A stretch of 7,762 nucleotides of DNA, taken from positions 1 to 7,762 of the forward strand of contig SBAY01000262.1 in the NCBI GenBank assembly GCA_005239945.1, read 5' to 3'. A program made the position numbers and the translations under genes. This DNA comes from Nitrospira sp. Lineage in GTDB: Bacteria; UBA9089; CG2-30-40-21; SBAY01. Under the pieces are notes generated by a model. The model had not been told where the DNA came from and did no database searches. It saw nothing but the letters and a program-made list of their open reading frames with translations. Of the stretch, positions 1 through 7,031 are shown piece by piece (positions within the stretch are counted from its first letter, which is position 1; every line of letters begins with the position of its first letter).

Positions 1-18
1 ATTTTATATATTATTATG

Positions 19-47
19 ATTATACCATAAAAAGGATAAAAATACAA
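19..47 (-). promoter_or_regulatory. Possible extended -10 promoter reading off the left edge
   Basis: On the minus strand positions 24 to 19 read TATAAT, preceded by TGG, which gives an extended -10 (TGnTATAAT). Seventeen bases upstream, 47 to 42 read TTGTAT, a poor -35 (3 of 6). It lies after the lptD terminator and points out of the window, so it could serve the next gene. The surroundings are very AT-rich, so a chance match is quite possible. Confidence 0.35.
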
Positions 48-138
48 ATATTTTTTTAAAAAATTTTTGGAGGAATAAAAGATTGAATTATTTCAGGAAA
101 TTTTTGTGCGAAGATTTTTTACTCTTCAGGATTGTTTG

Positions 139-177
139 AAAAAAGGTAGGCAGGTTGAAAGGTTGCCTATCTACCTT
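139..177 (-). terminator. Intrinsic terminator after the lptD-like gene
   Basis: Read on the minus strand, AAGGTAG (177 to 171) pairs with CTACCTT (149 to 143), and GCA (166 to 164) pairs with TGC (152 to 150), with a 4-nt bulge on one side and an 11-nt loop. The stem runs directly into six T residues (144 to 139). It starts about 16 nt after the TAG stop of the lptD-like gene, the expected place for a Rho-independent terminator. Confidence 0.6.
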
Positions 178-192
178 CAGCCTTCAGTCTCT

Positions 193-2094
193 CTACTTTA
201 GATTAAGATTAATCCAGATTTCCGTATCCTTACCATGTCGAATAGAAAGTTTTGAATTCCAACAATGAAGGTCCTGGTCAATCGTCAAGATACTTTCTTT
301 TATATTGTGATTCTGAACATCATAATAAACAGAACCCCGAAGATAAGTTTTTGGTGATAGTGAAAAGGCAACATAATTAGAAATATCCAGAATATCTTTT
401 TCCCCAGTAGATGCCTTTTGATAAAATCCGCTTCCACCATAGTGCCATTGAGCCTTTTTTAAATCAAAATAAGTCTCTATCTTTTTTATTTCGGAGTCTT
501 TAAAACTATAGGTAGTTTTTAAGGAGGTAGTCAGATTATTAGATAATGATAGATTCAATTCACCTACTAATGGAAGTAGTCTTTCGCGGTTGATTTTCAG
601 GGTTTTGTGTTTTTGACGACGAAGATCAATGCCGGTTGTAATTTCTCCTCGTATCCTTCTGTTCATCCACAGATAAAAATGAGAAGTAAGGGCATTTGTC
701 TTTATTCCATAGTATTCATCGGTCTTAAACCCTTTCTTTAAACTGTGATTCAGGTTGATTTCTAAGGAGCTGCCAATTCTATTCCTTAAATTTAAGCTTG
801 TATTTATTTCGCCGGTCGGTTTTTCCTTCTCTTTAAATAGCCCTGAAATCCCAATCTTAGGAGAGAAAACTATTCTTTCTGATAAAAGGGTTGTCTTGCT
901 TAAAAGATGACCACCAATCTCTGCCTTAAGATAATGTGTCCTGGTTGCCGCCGCACAAGATTGATTTGCTACTTTGATATTTAAATTCGAGTAGATATTA
1001 TTTTTAAGGGTTGATTTAGTCTGGAGGTTTAATTCAGGTAAAAGGGTAGTTCCTTTTTTAAAATCCTGGCCGGTATTATCCCAAAGGTCTATTTTTTCTC
1101 CGATTAATCTAATGGTATAATCTGGATGGGTTTTAGTCAGGGCAAGATAATTCTTTAATTCCCGTATGCTGGCCCCGGATCTTTCCTCTCGAAGGTAATC
1201 GCGAGGGACATTGTTATCGCTTAAAAGTTGGAGATTGAGCACTCCGGTTATATCTTTAAATCTATGAAGATGTTTAGTCTCTACTTCCCATCGCTTTGTA
1301 TCTTTAACATCATTGCGTTTTTTACGCTCATTAATATAATAAAGATAGGAAGTTCCTTGAGAGGTGCTATCTTTTTTATACTTGTGCTCTATCCCCTGGC
1401 CAAAACCTTGTTTTCCATGGTAATTCAGGTGCAATGACCCAACAGATTTTTTGGTAAATGGATATTCATAAGTAATGCCGAAAGAATTCCCCTTTTCCTC
1501 ACTTTTACCTGGTTTTATAATCACCCTGGCTTTTCGTTCCTTCAAAGATATTGAGAGAGAAGGTAGATAAAATAATGGTATTTTACCTACCCGTAATGAA
1601 ATATTTTTTGCCAGTATTTTTTGGTTAGGGCAGATTATAATTTTAGGGGTAGTCAGACAATAATGTGGTTTGGGCAAGTTACAGGTTGAAACTGAGGCAT
1701 CCATAAGAGTAATAGTTCCAGGTTCAAACAAGGCTTTTTCCCCTCTGCAATAATAAGGTTTTGCAAAAATATTGACCTCTGACATTTTTCCCTGGTTTGT
1801 CTCCAAATTGTATTGGATTTCCTTGCTTTTGATACTATTGTCTTGCTCATCTATCAAACCCACATTACCCCTGGCTAAAAGTTCGTTTTTGGTTAGATTT
1901 AATTGTATCCAATCTGCCTCTAAACGCATCTTGCCGAAATTTAATTTCACCTCACCCCAAAGGGTAATTATCTCTTCACCTGTTATTTTTAGATATTCTG
2001 CATGCTCTGCATGTTCAAGAACTATTCCTTCTTGAGCAGATAAGCTTACGCAGGGTATTATTAATAGATTAAAGAACAGAAATAATCTTTTCAT
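193..2094 (-). CDS. lptD: LptD-like LPS-assembly outer-membrane protein
   Basis: A 633-residue protein from ATG 2094 to TAG 193. Residues 1-20 are a signal peptide (MKRLFLFF, hydrophobic core, SLSA before QEG). Residues about 30-125 form an OstA/LptA-type beta-jellyroll with the family pattern of MRLEAD and LLARGNV. The LptD-type linker follows (STC at 136-138, PHY at 143-145, GKIPLFYLP at 170-178), then a long beta-barrel with alternating strands to a C-terminal strand ending NLNLK. An HCW motif at 610-612 resembles the conserved C-terminal Cys of LptD. In the known family LptD, with LptE, inserts LPS into the outer leaflet. It is shorter than E. coli LptD, as in many non-proteobacterial members. 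The frame stays open to a TTG at 2130, but that extension contains the promoter and would precede the signal peptide, so ATG 2094 is chosen. It has its own promoter and terminator, so it appears monocistronic. An LptD-like paralogue with another substrate is possible. Confidence 0.85.
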   Translation of the reverse strand: MKRLFLFFNLLIIPCVSLSAQEGIVLEHAEHAEYLKITGEEIITLWGEVKLNFGKMRLEADWIQLNLTKNELLARGNVGLIDEQDNSIKSKEIQYNLETNQGKMSEVNIFAKPYYCRGEKALFEPGTITLMDASVSTCNLPKPHYCLTTPKIIICPNQKILAKNISLRVGKIPLFYLPSLSISLKERKARVIIKPGKSEEKGNSFGITYEYPFTKKSVGSLHLNYHGKQGFGQGIEHKYKKDSTSQGTSYLYYINERKKRNDVKDTKRWEVETKHLHRFKDITGVLNLQLLSDNNVPRDYLREERSGASIRELKNYLALTKTHPDYTIRLIGEKIDLWDNTGQDFKKGTTLLPELNLQTKSTLKNNIYSNLNIKVANQSCAAATRTHYLKAEIGGHLLSKTTLLSERIVFSPKIGISGLFKEKEKPTGEINTSLNLRNRIGSSLEINLNHSLKKGFKTDEYYGIKTNALTSHFYLWMNRRIRGEITTGIDLRRQKHKTLKINRERLLPLVGELNLSLSNNLTTSLKTTYSFKDSEIKKIETYFDLKKAQWHYGGSGFYQKASTGEKDILDISNYVAFSLSPKTYLRGSVYYDVQNHNIKESILTIDQDLHCWNSKLSIRHGKDTEIWINLNLK

Positions 2095-2101
2095 ACCAGT
2101 T

Positions 2102-2130
2102 ATTATATGGTTTTCTGCACGAGTTGTCAA
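2102..2130 (-). promoter_or_regulatory. Perfect-consensus sigma70 promoter of lptD
   Basis: Minus strand: TTGACA at 2130 to 2125, a 17-nt spacer, TATAAT at 2107 to 2102. Both hexamers match consensus exactly and the spacing is optimal. Seven bases separate the -10 from the A of the lptD ATG (2094), so the expected transcription start is the first base of the start codon. No Shine-Dalgarno sequence is visible before that ATG, which agrees with a leaderless transcript. Confidence 0.8.
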
Positions 2131-2138
2131 TTTATTTT

Positions 2139-2251
2139 ATGATTTTACAGAAATTCCTCAACTTTTGTAAGTGGATTTTTGAGTGGAAAAACCTTTGAAA
2201 AAGGATACCTCCCCCCTTAATAAACAACTTGGGGAATTCCTGATGATTTTA
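2139..2251. mobile_element. MITE-like element: 95 nt, imperfect terminal inverted repeats, 9-bp target duplication
   Basis: The element proper spans 2148-2242. Its left end (2148 onward) and the reverse complement of its right end (2242 backward) agree at about 15 of the first 19 bases, with consensus CAGRAATTCCYCAASTTKT. It is flanked by an identical 9-bp direct repeat, ATGATTTTA, at 2139-2147 and 2243-2251. That combination is what transposition of a small non-autonomous element leaves behind. There is no room for a transposase. A small internal hairpin (CCTTT 2192-2196, AAAGG 2200-2204) lies near its centre. The left end of the element is 17 nt upstream of the lptD -35 box, so insertion may have replaced the upstream promoter context. 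The transposase family is not assigned; 9-bp duplications occur in several IS families. Confidence 0.65.
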
Positions 2252-2353
2252 AGGTGATGAGCTCCCTTTGAATCTTTGGCCTACTTTTATCTCAAGGGCT
2301 AACTTAAAATCAATTAGTTTTTGCTCAATAAGTGGTAAAGGAGTGATATCCAT
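2249..2353 (-). CDS. Orphan small ORF, 34 residues, doubtful
   Basis: ATG 2353 to TAA 2249. The peptide begins MDITPLPLIEQKLIDFKLAL and ends in a Gly/Ser/Pro tail. The first part looks protein-like (an amphipathic helix followed by IKVGQRFKG) and could be the remaining N-terminus of a longer, lost gene, but I recognise no family. No Shine-Dalgarno sequence precedes the ATG. The stop lies inside the right copy of the 9-bp duplication flanking the MITE-like element. Removing the element and one repeat copy still leaves TAA, so the insertion did not create the stop. Most likely a gene remnant or a chance ORF. Confidence 0.2.
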   Translation of the reverse strand: MDITPLPLIEQKLIDFKLALEIKVGQRFKGSSSP

Positions 2354-2393
2354 TTGTTGTTACTGTTAAAAAACAGGAAAAAGGAAAAAGGAA

Positions 2394-2445
2394 TAAGGAA
2401 TAAGGGAATAGGAAATCTTTCTTCTTCTCTATTACCTATTCCTTA
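2394..2445 (-). terminator. AT-rich inverted repeat, candidate operon terminator
   Basis: The arms 2394-2411 and 2429-2445 are imperfect reverse complements (TAAGGAATAAGGGAATAG against TAAGGAATAGGTAATAG) with a 17-nt loop. On the minus strand the hairpin starts about 35 nt after the CPBP gene stop and is followed by a pyrimidine-rich, T-dominated stretch ending in six T (about 2393-2368). The position suits termination of the export operon. The stem is GC-poor and the T tract is broken by CC pairs, so efficiency is uncertain. One arm belongs to a purine-rich run of short degenerate GGAAWAA-like repeats (about 2376-2415), so it may simply be low-complexity DNA. Confidence 0.35.
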
Positions 2446-2480
2446 CCATACTAATCCATTACGATTCTTGCATGATTTAT

Positions 2481-3201
2481 TCAAATAAGGACAAAGATAT
2501 CAAAAAGTATAGAGGTTATAAAATGCAGGAGAAAACTTGGTAAAATACTACCTGTTTTGTAATCAATATAACCGTAAACTAATCCGCCAAAGAAAGAAAA
2601 GTTCACCTCTAATATTGGCTTACCTATATGTAAAATTGTATAAGGGATACTTTGCCCAAGTATAGACCATTTCCCTAATCCTTCTCTTAGTCCAAATAGT
2701 AAAAATCCACGGTAGAAAAATTCTGTTGTAAACATCATTATCCCAATTATAAGTTGATGACCTATAAATTCTAAAGTGTACTTAAATAAATTTTCTTGAG
2801 GTGTTGTAGAAAAAAGGTAGGGTACCACCTTCACTTGGATAATAACTTCGAAATTCTGGCAATCTTGACCCATATATCATAAAAGGTAATCCTATCAAGA
2901 AAAATATTATGAGATACCTCCACATAAGTGATTTTTTACCTGGACAAAGCCCAAAATCTTTGGGTTTCCATTTCATAATAGATATTATAATCAATGGGGT
3001 GAGAAACTGAAATGTAAAACTTACCCAAACCCATAAGTGATATACGGAGATATTATAATTCACCTTTGTTCGAATAAATTCTAACAAGAAATAAAACAAC
3101 TTACTATTTTCTGATATCCATAAAATAAGTATTGCTGTAGATAATATAATAAAAATTTTATTTTGAAATTTTGGCTTAACTATAGACATATTTCTACTCA
3201 T
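2481..3201 (-). pseudogene. CPBP (Rce1/Abi-type) intramembrane metalloprotease, frameshifted
   Basis: Two reading frames make one 239-residue membrane protein. The first part runs from ATG 3201 with TM segments near residues 16-30, 55-80 and 90-112 until about residue 130, then leaves frame at six A on the plus strand (2810-2815). Removing one base there joins ...GGTLPF directly to STTPQENLF... and the rest reads to TGA 2481. The second part carries the family core: TEFFYRG (joined residues 158-164), PYTILHIGKP (about 186-195, His190) and a final TM with LLH (His225). CPBP proteins are putative glutamate/histidine intramembrane proteases. The usual first Glu of EExxxR is Thr here, with the second Glu and the Arg kept. 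The ATG overlaps the last 8 nt of full-length macB, with GAGG 9 nt upstream, so it belongs to the export operon. As read, it is broken, unless slippage at the T6 run of the transcript restores the frame or the assembly is wrong. Confidence 0.8.
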
Positions 3202-4387
3202 ACCTCAACGCCTCAATGGGAGAAAGATTTGCCGCTTTTTTAGCCGGGTAGAATCCTGAAAGTATCCCAATAACAACGGCAAACATAAAACCTATTATTA
3301 TTGCTCATAGTGGGATTATTATAGGGACATTAAATAATGGTGCCACAAAATAATCAATACTTCCTCCGATTACAATTCCAATTATTCCTCCAGTTACACT
3401 TAATACAACTGCCTCGATTAAAAATTGCCACAAAATATCACTTTTTATTGCACCAACGGCTAATCTTATTCCTATCTCTTTAGTTCTTTCTGTAACCGAG
3501 ACTAACATTATGTTCATTATCCCGATTCCTCCGACTATCAAAGATATAGTCGCAATACCACCAATTACCAAGGTAGCTAATTTGATTAGATTTTGAGTAG
3601 CTTGTAGGGTTTCAGTTAAAGAATGGACAATAAATTCCATCCCTTCTCTTTTATGCCTGAACATTAGGACCCGTTTTATTTGTTCAGAAGCATCTTTTAA
3701 AAAAGTAGAGCTATCTGCCTGTGCATAAATCATCTGAGGTGGGAATATCCCTCCTGTCTTCTTAAATGTAGGAAAAGGTAAGTAAACTATCCCTTCCTCA
3801 CCTATACTTAGATTAGGTTTACCTTCTATTACACCAACTATTCTAAAACTTTGTTGATTGATTAACACCTCTTTACCAATAGGATTAGACATTCCAAATA
3901 TTTTTTTGGTATGTCTTGAGTCTTCTAAAACACATACCTTTGCCTTTATTTTTTCATCCATCGTTGAGATAAATCTTCCTTTGAGGAGTTTAAGCCGATG
4001 AATTTTTTGATAAGATGCGTTTATCCCTTTTAATATAAAGTATGCCTTCTGGTTTAAATATTTAAAAGGAACTGAATGCAATCTTTCATCAAAAGATACT
4101 GCTTTGATTTTAGAACATAATTGTAAAATGATCCTCATGTCCTGCTCTTCAAAACCTGTAATAATAGAATTGGAATCCTTATTTATAGAATTTATATTTA
4201 CCCACAATAAATCAGCACCGATTCTTTCCATTTCTTTTAGTATATTTATACGATTTCCTTCACCTAAAGCGCAAATAATTATAACAGCCGCTACTCCAAT
4301 CACTACTCCTAATATAGTCAAGCAGGAACGAAGTTTATTGATTTTAAGATTGGCAGTAGATATCCTTATTGTATCTATTAATCTCAT
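3194..4387 (-). pseudogene. MacB-type (FtsX-family) ABC permease with an in-frame TGA
   Basis: ATG 4387 to TAG 3194, 397 codons, interrupted only by TGA at codon 361 (3307-3305). Order: cytoplasmic N-terminus, TM1 (about 21-42, with LTILGVVIGVAAVI), a large periplasmic MacB_PCD-type domain (about 45-265), TM2 (about 270-296, leading to VTERTKEIGIRLAVGA), TM3 (about 320-345), then TGA, then TM4 and the family tail GFYPAKKAA...PIEALRYE. The post-stop segment is a complete match to the usual MacB C-terminus, so this is one gene. Termination at TGA would lose TM4 and the tail, which should abolish function. In homologues the stop position is typically Trp, so TGG to TGA is the simplest origin. 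There is no nucleotide-binding domain; the permease is the separate-ATPase type. Its ATG overlaps the macA stop (ATGA), implying translational coupling. Substrate unknown: peptide, lipid or small molecule are all possible. Confidence 0.85.
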
Positions 4388-5562
4388 CTTTTAACTCTTA
4401 CATAATCGCCATCTCGTAGGTCTAAACTACCTATGGTGACTATTTTCTCCCCTTCCTTTAATCCATCAATTACTTCTACCAAATCTTCACTGATTATTCC
4501 AGTAATTACTTTTCTTAAATGAACTTGTGAATTATTGACAACAAAGACTTGTGTGTCTTCTTCATTGGCTAAAAGGGCAATTGATGGAAGACAAAGTGCA
4601 TTTTCTTTTTCAGCAATAATTATCTTTGCTTTGCAAGAGGTTTCTAATTTAAGCAACTTAGCAAATTCTTCATTGGGCTCAATTTTACAAATTACCTCTA
4701 TTCCCTGAAATCCCCTGTCTAATTGATAAGCACAACCACTTATCTTCTCTACCGCACCATATAAAACATAAGTGGCAAAACTCTCTCCAGTAATCTCTAC
4801 CTTCTGACCAACTCTTATTTTATCTATCTCAGACTCATCTACATTTACTTTGGCTATGGGAAAGGTCATATTTGCTAATAAAAATAATTCACTACCTGTC
4901 TCTATTTCTGTATCTTCGGTTATATAATTTAACATAATAGTTCCTTTACAGGGTGCGACTACTCTTGGTAGTTCTAACTCTTGCTCAAATGAAGACTTAG
5001 CTGCATGATATTGGAACTTAGCCCTTTTATAGGCTATTTCAGCGTCTGTAAGATTTTGTTTCGATATAGCCTTTTCCTAGTATAATAATTGTAATTGTTC
5101 ATATTTTTTAAATGGAGAATCATAATTTATCTTAGCAGATTCTAATTCCTCTAATCTTTTATTATAGGTTTCCCGAAGATAGCCTTCTAAGATATTAATC
5201 CTCTTATAGAATATTGCCTTTTCTATTTCTTTACGGTCTCCAAAAACAGTAGGATTCTTAATTATACAAAGTATCTTTCCTTCTTCTACCGAATCTCCTT
5301 CTTTAACTGATAATAATTTCAGAACACCTGATGTTTTACTTCTTATCCTTTTTATTACCCTTGAACTTATCTTTCCAGAAGCAGATACAGAGTGTATTAT
5401 CTTATCTTTTTTTGCTACCGCTACTTCTATATCTTTAACCTCATTGGTCCTGGGAAAGAATGTCTGCTGTCCATATTGATTCCACCATTTAACTCCAAAA
5501 CTAATGGCAATAATTACGATTAGCAAATTCATTAATTTTAATAACAAACTAAAGATATTCAT
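4384..5562 (-). pseudogene. MacA/HlyD-type periplasmic adaptor with an in-frame TAG
   Basis: ATG 5562 to TGA 4384, 392 codons with TAG at codon 162 (5079-5077), otherwise one open frame. Order: N-terminal TM anchor (about 5-25), first barrel-sandwich half (VSASGKI at about 58, SGVLKLLSVKEGDSVEEG), coiled-coil hairpin (about 110-200), second half (LELPRVVAPCKGTI), beta-barrel (from about KVNVDESEI) and membrane-proximal domain ending DGDYVRVKR. Length is normal for MacA. The TAG sits between LLY and EKAISKQ in the hairpin, where homologues usually have a polar residue (Gln, Glu or Lys); CAG to TAG is one simple origin. Translation as a standard gene gives only the first 161 residues; a restart at Met210 (4935) would give a 183-residue fragment without anchor. 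The adaptor normally links the permease to TolC. The start overlaps the tolC end by 14 nt and has a good Shine-Dalgarno. Confidence 0.87.
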
Positions 5563-7024
5563 CTTTCAGTCTCCCTATTGCTTTATATAATTTTGCGAAA
5601 TTAATGAAATAATCTGTTTTTGCATCATCAATTGAACTTTTTACCTTAGAATAGGCAATTTGTGATTCTAATACCTCCCGAATGGTAATTAATCCCATTT
5701 CATACTTTAACTGACTTATCCGTCGTGCCTCTTGAGCGATTTTTAGATTTACCTCTAAAACCTTAAGTCTTCTTTCATTCTTTTCAAGATTACGCTGTAT
5801 CTGATTTATTTCTTCAATTATATTCTTTTTTAATATATCGAAGGAATCTAATACCTTTTGATAATTTATTTCAGCTATCTTTACCTGATTTTTAGTTGTG
5901 CCTGAATCAAAAAATGGGAAGGAGAACTTTGCCTGAACAAGCCAATTCCTTTGAGGTAAATTTTTTATTGCCTCTTTTAATTCCCCTGCCTCATTTGTCC
6001 AACTGTAATTTCCTGATATATTCAAGGTAGGTTTATTGCTACTTTTAGAAATGGGGATATTTCTTTTAATTTGCTCTATTTCTATTTTTGCTCTTTTTAG
6101 TTCTAATCTATTTTTAAGTGCCTCATTAATACTTTCATCAACATCTTTATTTTTATTTAAAATTTTAACATTTATCTCATTGCTTAATTCAAGTGTCAAA
6201 TCTTCATTTACCCCAAGTAGTCTTATGAAATTTTTTTGTAGGGTTATTTGTTGTTCCTGAACCTGAACCAAAAAATCCTCATCATTAGCCAATTGTACTC
6301 TGGCATTCATCACATCTAATTCTGGAATTTGTTCTGCTTTCAAGCTGGCTTGTGTCCATTTTAATAATTGTCTGGATAATTCTACCTGTTCTTCTGCCTG
6401 TTTAATCAATGCCTTAATTCTTATGAGTTGATAGTAATTATTGATAACATCTAATATAAGTTGTTCTTCTATTAATACATAATTTATCTTTGCCAGTTGT
6501 AGATTTTCATCACTATTTATAAGAGGTAATCTTTGTTGCAATCTTCCACCTTCACTTAGTGGCTGAATTAATTCTATGCCAATATAGGGGTTACTTGAGA
6601 ATTTGTTAGATGCATAGTTTTTATCATTGGTGGCAGTTAAATTGTACCCTTCGGATAATGTTAAAAGTCTGGAGGTAAAGATAATTTTTGACCAGGTAGA
6701 ATTTAATGAAATAGAATGTTTATCCTGTGTAGTTGAAGTAATCTCATTCTCATTTGTTGTTCTTTGGCTGGCGGCATCTTGATTAATTTTAGGTTGATAA
6801 GTTTTATGAACTGCTATTAAATTTTGATGTGCTAATTGCAGGTTATTCTTAGCCTCTTTTAGTACCGTTTGATTATTGCCTAAGGCCATAGATATTGCCT
6901 CTTTTAAGGTAAGGGTTAATGTTGAATTGGGACTATAATTTGAGGCATTAACTAATCTGTAAGAAAACATCATCCACATCACTGTAAAAATAAGAATAAT
7001 TTGTCTTTTAGTTAGTCGCTCCAT
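5549..7024 (-). CDS. TolC-family outer-membrane efflux protein
   Basis: A 491-residue protein from ATG 7024 to TAG 5549. The N-terminus (MERLTKRQIILIF, then a hydrophobic stretch to about residue 24, VNAS at 25-28) is a signal peptide. Two outer-membrane-efflux (OEP) repeats follow. The first opens with LTLKEAISMALGNNQTVLKEAKNN-type sequence at about 38-62, and the second ends with YEMGLITIREVLESQIAY and a helical tail ending in KAIGRLKDEYL. Long heptad-rich helices are separated by short strand regions, as in TolC. The known role is a trimeric outer-membrane duct docking with a periplasmic adaptor. Here it sits between the peptidase gene (7-nt gap) and the adaptor gene (14-nt overlap), so it should be the duct of this exporter. 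It is the only complete, uninterrupted gene of the operon. There is no clear Shine-Dalgarno before ATG 7024; coupling with the gene upstream is likely. Confidence 0.9.
   Translation of the reverse strand: MERLTKRQIILIFTVMWMMFSYRLVNASNYSPNSTLTLTLKEAISMALGNNQTVLKEAKNNLQLAHQNLIAVHKTYQPKINQDAASQRTTNENEITSTTQDKHSISLNSTWSKIIFTSRLLTLSEGYNLTATNDKNYASNKFSSNPYIGIELIQPLSEGGRLQQRLPLINSDENLQLAKINYVLIEEQLILDVINNYYQLIRIKALIKQAEEQVELSRQLLKWTQASLKAEQIPELDVMNARVQLANDEDFLVQVQEQQITLQKNFIRLLGVNEDLTLELSNEINVKILNKNKDVDESINEALKNRLELKRAKIEIEQIKRNIPISKSSNKPTLNISGNYSWTNEAGELKEAIKNLPQRNWLVQAKFSFPFFDSGTTKNQVKIAEINYQKVLDSFDILKKNIIEEINQIQRNLEKNERRLKVLEVNLKIAQEARRISQLKYEMGLITIREVLESQIAYSKVKSSIDDAKTDYFINFAKLYKAIGRLKDEYL
5571..5575 (-). 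promoter_or_regulatory. Ribosome binding site of the adaptor gene inside tolC
   Basis: On the minus strand GGGAG lies 8 nt before ATG 5562, within the last codons of the TolC-family gene. It supports ATG 5562 as the adaptor start and lets translation begin as tolC ends at TAG 5549. It is the clearest Shine-Dalgarno in the operon. Confidence 0.55.
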
Positions 7025-7031
7025 ATTTTTA

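Noticed and set aside
69..139. Plus-strand GGAGG (69-73) nine bases before a TTG opening an 18-codon ORF (83-139)
   Set aside because: The spacing is acceptable but the ORF is tiny, starts with TTG, runs into the terminator of lptD and matches nothing recognised.
1228..1437. Plus-strand open frame of 69 codons inside the lptD-like gene
   Set aside because: Antisense to a well-supported beta-barrel gene, with no recognisable domain; hydrophobic composition is explained by the AT-rich opposite strand.
1653..2035. Minus-strand (1653-1850) and plus-strand (1772-2035) frames inside lptD
   Set aside because: Both are overlaps of the LptA-like domain of the real gene, without their own start signals or family features.
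2095..2130. Twelve-residue N-terminal extension of lptD from TTG 2130
   Set aside because: It would place the perfect -35 and -10 boxes inside the coding region and put extra residues in front of a normal signal peptide.
4104..4394. Plus-strand frame of 96 codons opposite the permease start
   Set aside because: Antisense to the conserved TM1 and periplasmic domain of the permease; no ribosome binding site or domain.
6036..6260. Plus-strand frame opposite tolC
   Set aside because: Antisense of a helical region; Leu/Ser/Phe-rich composition is a typical reverse-strand artefact.
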